Part shown: positions 35,282-43,628 of the stretch, one piece after another
How positions within the stretch are numbered: the stretch's first letter is position 1
Layout: each line of letters starts with the position of its first letter
Assembly (NCBI RefSeq): GCF_002845275.2
Contig: NZ_CP088149.1
Span: forward strand, 1,155,501-1,219,500
DNA from: Pseudomonas sp. S06B 330
GTDB taxonomy: Bacteria; Pseudomonadota; Gammaproteobacteria; Pseudomonadales; Pseudomonadaceae
Direction: 5' to 3'
Length of the DNA stretch: 64,000 nucleotides
Notes under the pieces: generated by a model
What the model was told of the DNA's origin: nothing
The model's input: only the letters and a program-made list of their open reading frames with translations
Database searches by the model: none
Made by a program: the position numbers and the translations under genes

Positions 35282-36712
35282 GTGAGCACCAGCATTTTCT
35301 GGCACGACTACGAAACCACCGGTATCAATCCGCGAAATGACCGGCCCTTGCAGGTCGCCGGTGTGCGCACCGATCTTGATCTCAACGAGATCGAAGCCCC
35401 GATCAATTTCTACTGCCAACCCAGTGACGACATCCTGCCACACCCGGCTGCTTGCTTGGTCACCGGTATCACCCCGGCCCAGTTGGCCAGCCAGGGTTTG
35501 CGCGAAGCCGAGTTCATGACCCGGGTGCATGCCGAACTGGCTCGCCCAGGGACCTGTGGCGCTGGATACAACAGCCTGCGCTTTGATGATGAAGTCACCC
35601 GCTATAGCCTGTACCGCAACTTTTTCGACCCTTATGCCCGCGAATGGCAAGGTGGCAACAGCCGCTGGGACTTGATTGATGTGGTGCGTACGGCGTATGC
35701 GCTGCGCCCGGAGGGTATCGTCTGGCCCGAACAGGAAGGGCGCGTCAGCTTGCGCCTGGAGTTACTGACCGCAGCCAACGGTATTGACCATGGCCAGGCC
35801 CATGAAGCCCTCAGCGATGTGCGAGCCACGATTGCGCTCGCACGGCTGATCCGGGGAAAACAACCGAAGCTATATGACTGGTTGTTTCAATTACGAAGTA
35901 AACAGAAAGTGCTGGACCAGATCCGATTGCTGCAACCGTTGGTACATATTTCCGGACGTTTCTCTGCTGCGCGCAATTATCTGGGGGTGGTCCTGCCGTT
36001 GGCGTGGCATCCGCGCAACCGTAATGCCTTGATTGTTTGTGACTTAGGTATGGATCCTCAACCTTTGTTGCAGGAGGACGGCGAGTCTTTACGTCAACGC
36101 TTATACACGCGCCGCGAGGAAATGGCTGACGGACAATTACCCGTGCCGTTGAAGTTGGTGCACATCAATCGCTGTCCGGTTGTAGCGCCGCTCAATGTAC
36201 TACGTGAGCAAGACCAGCAACGACTGAACCTGGATATGACGTTGTTGCAAGCGCGGGCAGCGAGCCTGATAGCGGCTCAATCGGTCTGGCAGGATAAAGT
36301 ACAGCGCCTCTATGCCGAGGAAGCCTTTGCTCCAAGTGAAGATCCCGAGCAGCAACTCTATGACGGTTTTATCGGTGATCGCGATAGACGCTTGTGTGAG
36401 CAGGTGCGCAGTGTCGATCCGCAGCAATTGGGTCAGGGGCATTGGATGTTCGATGATGAACGTTTACCCGAGTTACTGTTTCGCTATCGTGCGCGTAATT
36501 TTATCGAAACACTGAATGATCAGGAGCACCAGCGCTGGCAGCTGTTTTGTCGGCAGCGTTTGAGTGATCCGAGCATGGGCGCGCCAAATACCATTGGTGA
36601 TTTCGAGCAGGCCGTGCTGGAACGCTGGGATCAGGCTGATACCGCGCAGCGGGAATTGCTCGGGCAGTGGCAGACGCATGTGCACGCCTTGAAGTTGCAA
36701 TTGGGGCTCTAA
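35282..36712 (+). CDS. sbcB: exodeoxyribonuclease I
   Basis: 476 residues from GTG 35282, matching E. coli ExoI (475). DEDDh exonuclease: 'FWHDYETTGINP' holds the first Asp/Glu pair, 'GYNSLRFDDEVTR' the second and 'AHEALSDVRATIALA' the His/Asp. SH3-like and C-terminal helical domains follow. It degrades single-stranded DNA 3' to 5' in recombination and repair. The frame is open further upstream inside the PilZ gene, but that is rejected. The codon use after about residue 210 is slightly richer in AT. Confidence 0.93.
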   Translation: MSTSIFWHDYETTGINPRNDRPLQVAGVRTDLDLNEIEAPINFYCQPSDDILPHPAACLVTGITPAQLASQGLREAEFMTRVHAELARPGTCGAGYNSLRFDDEVTRYSLYRNFFDPYAREWQGGNSRWDLIDVVRTAYALRPEGIVWPEQEGRVSLRLELLTAANGIDHGQAHEALSDVRATIALARLIRGKQPKLYDWLFQLRSKQKVLDQIRLLQPLVHISGRFSAARNYLGVVLPLAWHPRNRNALIVCDLGMDPQPLLQEDGESLRQRLYTRREEMADGQLPVPLKLVHINRCPVVAPLNVLREQDQQRLNLDMTLLQARAASLIAAQSVWQDKVQRLYAEEAFAPSEDPEQQLYDGFIGDRDRRLCEQVRSVDPQQLGQGHWMFDDERLPELLFRYRARNFIETLNDQEHQRWQLFCRQRLSDPSMGAPNTIGDFEQAVLERWDQADTAQRELLGQWQTHVHALKLQLGL

Positions 36713-36721
36713 ACAGGCGTC

Positions 36722-36752
36722 AAAAAAAAACGCCAGCAAGCTGGCGTTTTTT
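36722..36752. terminator. bidirectional terminator between sbcB and mvaT
   Basis: CGCCAG (36731-36736) and CTGGCG (36741-36746) around CAAG, flanked by nine A residues on one side and seven T on the other. Confidence 0.93.
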
Positions 36753-36785
36753 TATCAGTGCAAACGAGGTTGCAATGACCGGTAA

Positions 36786-37163
36786 TTAACCCAGCAGGGT
36801 TGCCCAGCCTTCCACCACGTCACCACCCCACTTGGCTTTCCACTCTTTCAGCGTTTTGTGGTTGCCACCTTTGGTTTCGATGACTTCACCGTTGTGTGGG
36901 TTTTTGTATTGCTTGACCTTGCGCGCGCGCTTGGTACCAGTGGTTTTAACTGCGCCACGCGGTGCTTTGCTCGATTTTGCTTCTGGGTCGAGCAGTGCAA
37001 TGATATCGCGCAGCGACTTCTGATATTCGCCCATCAGGTTGCGCAGTTTGCCTTCGAACTCCAGCTCTTTCTTCAGCTTGTCGTCATTCGACAGGTTGGC
37101 CAGACGGGCCTGCAGTTCTTTGATGGCTTCTTCTGTGGCGCGGTATTCGTTGATCAGCGACAT
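36786..37163 (-). CDS. mvaT: H-NS-like xenogeneic silencer MvaT/TurA
   Basis: 125 residues from ATG 37163. N-terminal coiled-coil oligomerisation region ('EYRATEEAIKELQARLANL') and C-terminal DNA-binding domain with the AT-hook-like 'TKRARKVKQYKNPHNGEV' and 'WKAKWGGDVVEGWATLLG', almost identical to P. putida TurA. It silences AT-rich, horizontally gained DNA; genes at 9.3-10.2 kb and 31.2-32.5 kb in this window are natural candidates for targets. Confidence 0.95.
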   Translation of the reverse strand: MSLINEYRATEEAIKELQARLANLSNDDKLKKELEFEGKLRNLMGEYQKSLRDIIALLDPEAKSSKAPRGAVKTTGTKRARKVKQYKNPHNGEVIETKGGNHKTLKEWKAKWGGDVVEGWATLLG

Positions 37164-37476
37164 TGGATAATCCTTGGAAATGGGGAAATCAGGTAGACAG
37201 TGGGGCAATAATAGTCAGAGCGTACTGCCAAGTAAACATTAAACTTGGTAATAATTGGATCAATGCTTAAATCGTATCGATAAATTTTATTAAAAAAAAT
37301 TTACAAACTAAGGCGCGTCATTAACAGCTAACTTGTCGCTACGCCGCAGCTTCCGTGGCCCCAGCCTGTATTCAGGCGCAGCCGGTGCAGGCGACAGGAC
37401 GTACGTATTGGCTACTGCAGTTTTTCCGAGCACTGGTTAGAATGTGCGCCTTTGCGAAGTATCTGGAGTCCTATTC
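37164..37476. promoter_or_regulatory. AT-rich intergenic region between mvaT and purU
   Basis: 313 bases with no gene. The part 37210-37310 is strikingly AT-rich ('TAAATTTTATTAAAAAAAATT'-like) compared with the rest of the window, which fits the mvaT promoter and possible MvaT autobinding. The purU promoter should lie near 37400-37460. GGAG precedes purU. Confidence 0.5.
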
Positions 37477-38328
37477 ATGCGCACCTACCGGCTGGTGATT
37501 GCTTGCCCCGACCGCGTTGGCATCGTCGCCAAAGTCAGTAATTTCCTGGCGTCCTATAACGGCTGGATCAATGAAGCGAGCCATCATTCCGATGAGCAAA
37601 GCGGTTGGTTCTTCATGCGTCACGAAATTCGCGCGCAAACTCTGCCATTTGGCATCGAGGCATTCCGCGAAGCATTTGCACCGATTGCCGAAGAGTTTTC
37701 CATGGTCTGGCGGATTACCGACACCGACCAGAAAAAACGCGTGGTATTGATGGCCAGCCGTGAATCCCACTGCCTGGCTGACTTGTTGCACCGCTGGCAC
37801 GCCAAAGAACTCGATTGTGATATCCCTTGCGTGATCTCCAACCACAACGACCTGCGCAGTATGGTCGAGTGGCACGGCATTCCGTTCTTCCACGTACCCG
37901 TCGACCCGCAGGACAAACAACCGGCGTTTGCTGAAGTCTCGCGTCTGGTCAAGGAACACGGGGCCGATGTCGTGGTTCTGGCGCGCTACATGCAGATCCT
38001 GCCACCGCAACTGTGCCAGGAATATGCCCAGCAAGTGATCAACATTCACCACAGTTTCCTGCCCTCGTTCGTCGGTGCCAAGCCGTACCACCAGGCCTCG
38101 TTGCGTGGGGTGAAGTTGATCGGTGCGACCTGCCATTATGTAACTGAAGAGCTGGATGCCGGCCCGATCATCGAGCAGGATGTGGTGCGCGTCAGCCATA
38201 GCGACAGTATCGAAGACATGGTCCGCTTTGGCCGTGATGTCGAGAAGATGGTTCTGGCGCGTGGTCTGCGCTATCACCTGGAAGACCGGGTGCTGGTACA
38301 TGGCAACAAGACGGTGGTGTTCAACTAA
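37477..38328 (+). CDS. purU: formyltetrahydrofolate deformylase
   Basis: 283 residues from ATG 37477. N-terminal ACT domain ('YRLVIACPDRVGIVAKVSNFL') followed by the formyltransferase-fold catalytic domain with 'NIHHSFLPSFVGAKPY' and 'ATCHYVTEELDAGPII'. It hydrolyses 10-formyl-THF to formate and THF, balancing one-carbon units and glycine. Location after mvaT as in P. aeruginosa PA4314 (purU1). Confidence 0.94.
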   Translation: MRTYRLVIACPDRVGIVAKVSNFLASYNGWINEASHHSDEQSGWFFMRHEIRAQTLPFGIEAFREAFAPIAEEFSMVWRITDTDQKKRVVLMASRESHCLADLLHRWHAKELDCDIPCVISNHNDLRSMVEWHGIPFFHVPVDPQDKQPAFAEVSRLVKEHGADVVVLARYMQILPPQLCQEYAQQVINIHHSFLPSFVGAKPYHQASLRGVKLIGATCHYVTEELDAGPIIEQDVVRVSHSDSIEDMVRFGRDVEKMVLARGLRYHLEDRVLVHGNKTVVFN

Positions 38329-38352
38329 CCCCGCAAGTACGGAGGTTGCAGC

Positions 38353-38526
38353 ATGGCCGATCCCCTCGACAAGGCAACCTCCAAAGCCCCGCCAACCCTG
38401 GGCGAGGGCTGCTTGAGCCGTTATGATCCGGATGCTTTGGACAGCGAAGATGGCACCGATTTTCCCGGTGCAGCCGAACTCTGGGAGCAGGTGCGCCCGA
38501 CTAGCGACGAGCCCGCGCCAACCTGA
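38353..38526 (+). CDS. small acidic protein (57 aa) of unknown function
   Basis: A perfect GGAGGT lies six bases before ATG 38353, 24 bases after purU. The 57-residue product begins MADPLDKATSKAPPTLGEG and ends SDEPAPT; it is acidic, soluble, with one Cys and a conserved-looking centre 'RYDPDALDSEDGTDFPGAAELW'. The strong ribosome site and normal codon use support a real gene. Its last 26 bases overlap the end of the convergent membrane-protein gene. No family recognised. Confidence 0.65.
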   Translation: MADPLDKATSKAPPTLGEGCLSRYDPDALDSEDGTDFPGAAELWEQVRPTSDEPAPT

Positions 38527-39505
38527 GGCGCAAGCGTTCCAAAAGCGGTCGGCCGAGCAGGCAGAGAAACACCGGGCCACCGACTATCAGGTAGAAGTAA
38601 TAAGTCACCGCTCGCCAGATAACGATGGCCGCCGCCGCTGTGGATTTCCCCACCATGGGCGTCAGCAGGGTAGCTGAGGTCAGTTCGGCGGCACCGGCAC
38701 CACCTGGCAACAGGCTGAATTGGCCGGCGCTCAACGACAGCATCTGTACCAGAAAGCTGAGAATCCATTGCAGGTTCACGCCCAGCCCGAGCAAAGCCAG
38801 GTACAACACGCTGTAACGCAAACTCCAATGCAGGCAGGTCAAGGCAAACACCAGGGCCAGGGTGCGCTTGGGCAGGCGCCAGGTTTCGGCCAGCGCGCGA
38901 AAGAAATGCAGCACTTTACGCGTCCAGCGCCGACGCTTGGCGGTAGACACTTTCAACCTACGCAACAAGCTCCCGGTCAGACGCAGCAGTACCTGTCGAT
39001 AAGTGACCAGGGCTACCCCGCCGATCAACACCCCGAACATCAGCAGGGCACTGCTCAGTAGTAGGCCTTCCAAGCTGCGGTTAAGGGTGTGGAACAGGGT
39101 GTAGCCGGCGATCCCCAGCAGGGCGCAGAGAAAGAACAGCAGGTCGTTGATCTGGTCGGCGGCGAATACTGCCCCGCTGTGTGCCGGGCCGATGCGGTCG
39201 CGGGCCAGCAAGGCCATCAAGGTCAGCGGGCCCCCACTGCCACCTGGGGTGGTACAGATGGCGAACTCGGTTGCCATGATCACCCCAAGGCTGCGCAACC
39301 GTCCCAGTCGGGTTCTATGGTTGCCCAGCAGCAAGCGCAGACGGATGGTGTTGATGACCCAGCACAGCACAATCATACCGAGCAATCCAAGCATTAAGCC
39401 GGGGTCAAAGGCGCGTAGTCGTGCCAGCAAATCGCTGCCGCCGAGCAGGACAGGGACCAACAACGCCAGGATCAGCGCCAAGGGCAGCCAGAGCAGACGG
39501 TTCAC
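38501..39505 (-). CDS. UPF0104/LPG-synthase-TM-like integral membrane protein
   Basis: 334 residues from GTG 39505, which overlaps the deacetylase stop (GTGA); the longer frame to 39709 is rejected. About eight hydrophobic helices with the family motif 'CTTPGGSGGPLTLMALL' and 'QFSLLPGGAGAAELTSATLL', as in flippase-like lysyl-PG synthase membrane domains. Without the soluble aminoacyl transferase domain it probably moves a glycolipid across the inner membrane. Last gene of a three-gene overlapping operon. Confidence 0.8.
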   Translation of the reverse strand: MNRLLWLPLALILALLVPVLLGGSDLLARLRAFDPGLMLGLLGMIVLCWVINTIRLRLLLGNHRTRLGRLRSLGVIMATEFAICTTPGGSGGPLTLMALLARDRIGPAHSGAVFAADQINDLLFFLCALLGIAGYTLFHTLNRSLEGLLLSSALLMFGVLIGGVALVTYRQVLLRLTGSLLRRLKVSTAKRRRWTRKVLHFFRALAETWRLPKRTLALVFALTCLHWSLRYSVLYLALLGLGVNLQWILSFLVQMLSLSAGQFSLLPGGAGAAELTSATLLTPMVGKSTAAAAIVIWRAVTYYFYLIVGGPVFLCLLGRPLLERLRLRLARARR

Positions 39506-40275
39506 CCGGCTTGCCTGGTGCTCAGCCAGGCGGACTTGGTCATCGGCGTGCGACCTTGAGCCAATAGCTGCTGCAAGGTGCGCATCCAATAGCGCCGGGT
39601 AAAGCCATGGCGCATGTCCACCGGGTGTAATCCCAGGCGAATGACCGGGGCCTGGGACAGGCGCGCGGCCTGTAGCTCGCAGGCCAGCCGAGACAAACCC
39701 CGGCGCCACGCACTGCGAGCGCTACAGACCAGCCCGGGAGCGCTGATGGGAGTGAACTGCGGTAGTTGGTAGAGGTACTGCGGATCACTGGTGTACTTCA
39801 GCGGCAGGCTGCGCAATGCCTGGCGGGTGCCTTCGCTCATCAACCAGGCAGGGGCGACGAAACCGGCCAACGGCCAGTCGAAGCGCTGGAACAATGTTAT
39901 CCCGGCGTGCAGGCGCTCCAGGGCAACGCCTTGGTCGAGGCTGTAGAACTCGCCTTCATGGGTGTAGATGCGACGCATGAAGTAATCACGCACTGAGCGC
40001 GGCGGTGGGCTGTCATCAGCATGGTAGTAACCGTGCAGGACCAGTTCATCACCGCGCTGTAAACGTCGGTCGAGCATGCTTCGCAGGCCGGGGGCGAATG
40101 CCAGTGAATCACGTTTGTGAAAGTCCGGCACCACTAGCCAGGTGATGGGGATGTTGCCAAGGGCATCGACCGCTTCGACGAAGGGTTGGTAGTCCGACCA
40201 GGTGTGCGGGGCCACGTCATGCAGCACCAGCAACAGACTGCGCTCGGCTGATGTTTCAGGGGTTGAATCAGGCAT
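39502..40275 (-). CDS. DUF2334 polysaccharide deacetylase-like protein
   Basis: 257 residues from ATG 40275; a 58-codon extension lies within the glycosyltransferase gene and is dropped. 'LLLVLHDVAPHTW' and 'DELVLHGYYH' carry the Asp and His expected in NodB-like metal sites, and 'RLGLHPVDMRHGF' a later His. It likely removes an acetyl group from a glycan. Starts 5 bases after the first base of the glycosyltransferase stop, i.e. overlapping by 8 bases. Confidence 0.8.
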   Translation of the reverse strand: MPDSTPETSAERSLLLVLHDVAPHTWSDYQPFVEAVDALGNIPITWLVVPDFHKRDSLAFAPGLRSMLDRRLQRGDELVLHGYYHADDSPPPRSVRDYFMRRIYTHEGEFYSLDQGVALERLHAGITLFQRFDWPLAGFVAPAWLMSEGTRQALRSLPLKYTSDPQYLYQLPQFTPISAPGLVCSARSAWRRGLSRLACELQAARLSQAPVIRLGLHPVDMRHGFTRRYWMRTLQQLLAQGRTPMTKSAWLSTRQAG

Positions 40276-41389
40276 GGACGCGCACCGGCAGTTCATGACC
40301 GAGCACTGCTCGGTAGTGGGCCAGCAACCCGTTGACCACGCTGTCCCAGGCATAGTGCTGCTCCGCCTGCCGGCGTGCCTCCTGACCCAGTTGTGTCGCC
40401 CCTTGTTCGAAGACTTCGCGCACGGCGCGGGCCATGGCCTGCCCGTCATTGGGTTGGCACAGACGGCCGAAGCGGTTGTTGACGATTTCCTCGAATGCGC
40501 CGGCCGCTACGGCAATCACCGGGATGGCGCTGGCCATGGCTTCCAGGATGACCAGTCCAAAGGTCTCTTGATCGCCGGCATGCACCAAGGCATCGGCACT
40601 GGCCAGCAGGCGGGCGACTTCGTGGGCTGGGCAGAAATGATCGATGACGCTGACGTTGGCTGGCACGTTGGAAGGCATGTGCGAGCCCACCAGTAACAGG
40701 TGGTAGTGCTTACCCAGGCGTTGCATGCAATCGAGCAGCACGGGTAGGTTTTTCTCACGCGAGCCCCGGCCAGCAAACACCAACAGGTGCGTGCTGTCAG
40801 CGATGTGCAACTGCCGACGCAGGTCTGCGTCGCGGTGTTGCGGGTGAAAGGTCTCAAGGTCAACGCCAAGGCGCTGAACATGCACATTGCCGATCCCCAG
40901 GCCACGCAGTTTGTGGGCCATCACCAGGCTCGGAGCCAGGACCCGGTCGAAGTTGCCATACAGCTTGCTGACATAGGCCTCGACATTGGGGGTGAACCAA
41001 TTGCCCATGCGGTTGCTGACCAGCAGCGGCAGATCAGAGTGATAGAAGCCGATGACCGGCACATCGAGTTGACGTCGGGCATCCAGGGCCGCCCAGGCGG
41101 TCAGGTACGGGTCGCCGACTTCGATCAGATCCGGTTGCAGGTCTTGTAACACGTTGCGCCAGGGGGCAAGGCGCAGGGGAAAGCGGTAGCCATTACCAAA
41201 CGGCAGGGCCGGTGCTGGCACCTGATAGATGCCATTGGCGTGGTGGGGGCTGGCCCCAGGGATCAACAGACTGTGGCGGACACCGGGGGTGAGCCCCAAG
41301 CGGCGGTGTTTGGCATCAAGATAGGTACGCACGCCGCCGCTGGCAGGTGCGTAGAACATGGTGATGTCAGCGATGTGCACGATCAGCAT
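40268..41389 (-). CDS. GT4-type glycosyltransferase
   Basis: 373 residues from ATG 41389 ('MLIVHIADITMFYAPASGGVRTY'). GGAGG is unusually close to that ATG, so a GTG nine bases later or one at 41419 are possible alternatives. GT-B fold: N-terminal 'ASGGVRTYLDAKH', C-terminal donor site 'HAGDQETFGLVILEAMASAIPVIA' with the E(x7)E motif, and 'FAGRGSREKNLPVLLDCM'. Heads the glycosyltransferase-deacetylase-membrane protein operon; a glycolipid or mannosyl-lipid pathway is inferred. Confidence 0.85.
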   Translation of the reverse strand: MLIVHIADITMFYAPASGGVRTYLDAKHRRLGLTPGVRHSLLIPGASPHHANGIYQVPAPALPFGNGYRFPLRLAPWRNVLQDLQPDLIEVGDPYLTAWAALDARRQLDVPVIGFYHSDLPLLVSNRMGNWFTPNVEAYVSKLYGNFDRVLAPSLVMAHKLRGLGIGNVHVQRLGVDLETFHPQHRDADLRRQLHIADSTHLLVFAGRGSREKNLPVLLDCMQRLGKHYHLLLVGSHMPSNVPANVSVIDHFCPAHEVARLLASADALVHAGDQETFGLVILEAMASAIPVIAVAAGAFEEIVNNRFGRLCQPNDGQAMARAVREVFEQGATQLGQEARRQAEQHYAWDSVVNGLLAHYRAVLGHELPVRVHA

Positions 41390-41503
41390 CCCTCCGAGAT
41401 CGTCTTCAGAGTGTGTCACCGGACGGCATTTTGCCGCAGGAGACGCGCCCTAAGGTTGACCTCTATGAAGGATAGTTTGTTCGATTGGGATGCACAGCGT
41501 TGC

Positions 41504-41554
41504 AAGCTGCAAGAGAAAGCAGTTCGTGCACGGTTTCGCTTCTTCTTGCAGCTT
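41504..41554. repeat. 11-bp inverted repeat between glycosyltransferase and chemoreceptor genes
   Basis: AAGCTGCAAGA (41504-41514) and TCTTGCAGCTT (41544-41554) are perfect inverse copies 29 bases apart. It resembles a common Pseudomonas 'GCTGCAAG' intergenic repeat and ends 25 bases before the chemoreceptor stop, so it may act as a terminator for it. Confidence 0.55.
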
Positions 41555-41579
41555 CAAACTTACAGCTCGTGATTCCCAC

Positions 41580-43460
41580 TCAGATACGGAAGCTGCCGAC
41601 CAGCTGTTTCAGGCGGCTGGCCTGTTGCTCAAGGTCGGCGCAGGCGCGCAAGGTCGATTGCAGGTTCTCGACCCCTTCCTGGTTGAGCATGTTGATTTCG
41701 TTGATGTCCATGTTGATCGAGTCGACCACGGCAGTCTGTTCTTCGGTGGCGGTGGCCACCGACTGGTTCATGCCGTCGATCTCGCCGATACGCAAGGTCA
41801 CACTGCCCAGGCGCTCACCCGCCTGGTTAGCGATTTCGACACTGTCCTGGCTGTGGCGCTGGCTTTGGCCCATGGTGTCGACCGACTCGCGGGCACCGAC
41901 CTGTAGCTCCTCGATCATTTTTTGCACCTGCTGCGCTGACTCTTGGGTACGGTGCGCGAGGTTGCGCACTTCATCGGCAACCACGGCGAAACCACGCCCG
42001 GCTTCACCGGCCCGCGCAGCTTCGATCGCAGCATTGAGGGCCAGCAGGTTGGTCTGCTGCGAGATGCTGGTGATCACTTCGAGGATCTGACCGATGTTCA
42101 CGGTCTTGCTGTTGAGCGTCTCAATGTGCGAGCTGGAGGTGCAGATAAGGTCCGATAAGCGGTTCATTGCGGCAATGTTGCGATCAACCACCTGCTGGCC
42201 TTCTTCGGCCAGGTGACGTGCCGAGCTTGCCTGTTGCGAGGCCTGGGCGGCGTTATGGGCAATCTCCTGAGCGGCAGCGCCGAGCTGGTTGATGGCCGCA
42301 GCAACGCTGTTGGTACGGTTGGATTGCTCGTCGGAGTTGACCATCGAGGAGTTGGAGGCACTGACCACGCGCAGGGCCACTTCGTTGACCTGCTCGGTGG
42401 CCGAGGACACTTCGCGGATCGAGGTGTGGATACGTTCGACGAAACGGTTGAAGGCAGTGCCCAGGATGCCAAACTCGTCCTGGCTGTGAATGGTCAGGCG
42501 TTTGGTCAGGTCGCCTTCACCTTCGGCAATGTCTTCCATAGCCCGGGTCATGGTGTGCAATGGTTGCAGCAGCACACGGATCAATAAGCCGAGCAGGGCA
42601 ATGATGATCACCACGGCAACCAGGGTGGCAATCACTGCTGAGGTACGGAACTTGCTCAGCATGGCGTAGGCTTTGTCTTTGTCGACGGACAGGCCGATGT
42701 ACCAGTTGGCCGAAGGCAGGCCCTTGACCGGGGCGAAGGTCAGCAGGCGGGTTTCGCCGTTGAGTTGTACTTCGCTCAGGTCTTTTGTCAAACGTGGTGT
42801 GTTCTGCGGGAACAGGTCCGACAGCGACTTCATCACCAGGTTTTTGTCTGGATGCACGAGGATCTTGCCTTGGTCGTTGACCAGGAAGGCATAGCCCATG
42901 CCGCCGAAATTCAGCGAGTTGATGATCTCGGTCAGGCCGTCCAGGGCCAGGTCGCCGCCCACTACACCGATGTTGCGCGCGGCAGTGGCAACGACTGAAA
43001 TCACCATTTTGCCGGTGCTGACGTCAATATAGGGTTCGGTCAGGATCGGGCCATTGGCGGCCATGCCGTCTTTGTACCAAGGTCGAACGCGTGGATCGTA
43101 GCCGTCCGGCATCTTGGTCTGCGGACGAATGGTAAACCCACCGTTTACGTCACCCAGATAGATAGTCAGAAAACTCGATACCAGCGCTTGTTGGCCCAAC
43201 AGGGTGCCGATGTTTTCGGCCTGGGGAAACGCGGCAATGTTCTGCGCCACGTTCTGTACCAGCAGAATGCGCCCATCAAACAGGTTTTTGATATTGGTCG
43301 ATGTGGTATCGCCCATTTCCGCCAGATAACTTTCCAGATCTTCACGAATCGCATTGCGCTGCAAGAAATCGTTGTACAAAGTAAAGAGTGTGAAAGCGAT
43401 CATGACGATCAGAGAAGCGGCCAGAAGGATCTTGTGGCTGAATCGGAGGCTTTTGTTCAT
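41580..43460 (-). CDS. mcpG: methyl-accepting chemotaxis protein with dCache domain (amino-acid/GABA type)
   Basis: 626 residues from ATG 43460. Transmembrane helix about 10-30; periplasmic dCache domain to about 275; second helix ('[19 protein letters not shown]'); HAMP; cytoplasmic signalling hairpin '[20 protein letters not shown]'. Ligand residues of the amino-acid dCache motif are visible: Tyr121, Arg126, Trp128, Tyr129, Tyr144 and Asp170. PctA/B/C and P. putida McpG share this type; McpG (GABA receptor) is suggested by its place before the HerA-like and phosphate transporter genes, but the ligand is not proven. Confidence 0.82.
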   Translation of the reverse strand: MNKSLRFSHKILLAASLIVMIAFTLFTLYNDFLQRNAIREDLESYLAEMGDTTSTNIKNLFDGRILLVQNVAQNIAAFPQAENIGTLLGQQALVSSFLTIYLGDVNGGFTIRPQTKMPDGYDPRVRPWYKDGMAANGPILTEPYIDVSTGKMVISVVATAARNIGVVGGDLALDGLTEIINSLNFGGMGYAFLVNDQGKILVHPDKNLVMKSLSDLFPQNTPRLTKDLSEVQLNGETRLLTFAPVKGLPSANWYIGLSVDKDKAYAMLSKFRTSAVIATLVAVVIIIALLGLLIRVLLQPLHTMTRAMEDIAEGEGDLTKRLTIHSQDEFGILGTAFNRFVERIHTSIREVSSATEQVNEVALRVVSASNSSMVNSDEQSNRTNSVAAAINQLGAAAQEIAHNAAQASQQASSARHLAEEGQQVVDRNIAAMNRLSDLICTSSSHIETLNSKTVNIGQILEVITSISQQTNLLALNAAIEAARAGEAGRGFAVVADEVRNLAHRTQESAQQVQKMIEELQVGARESVDTMGQSQRHSQDSVEIANQAGERLGSVTLRIGEIDGMNQSVATATEEQTAVVDSINMDINEINMLNQEGVENLQSTLRACADLEQQASRLKQLVGSFRI

Positions 43461-43628
43461 AACGTGTCGGTCCGCTAAGGTTTTATTATCCGGGTCGTTC
43501 GCACAAAGAACAGTTTGAAAGCAGTGCAGGTCCCCTTCCTTGTCGGGCATATCCTGTCTTTCTGGTGGTCTATCGCTAATGAGATATCGGCCGATTCGAG
43601 CCAAAGCTTAAATAGAGGGTGCAAAAAC

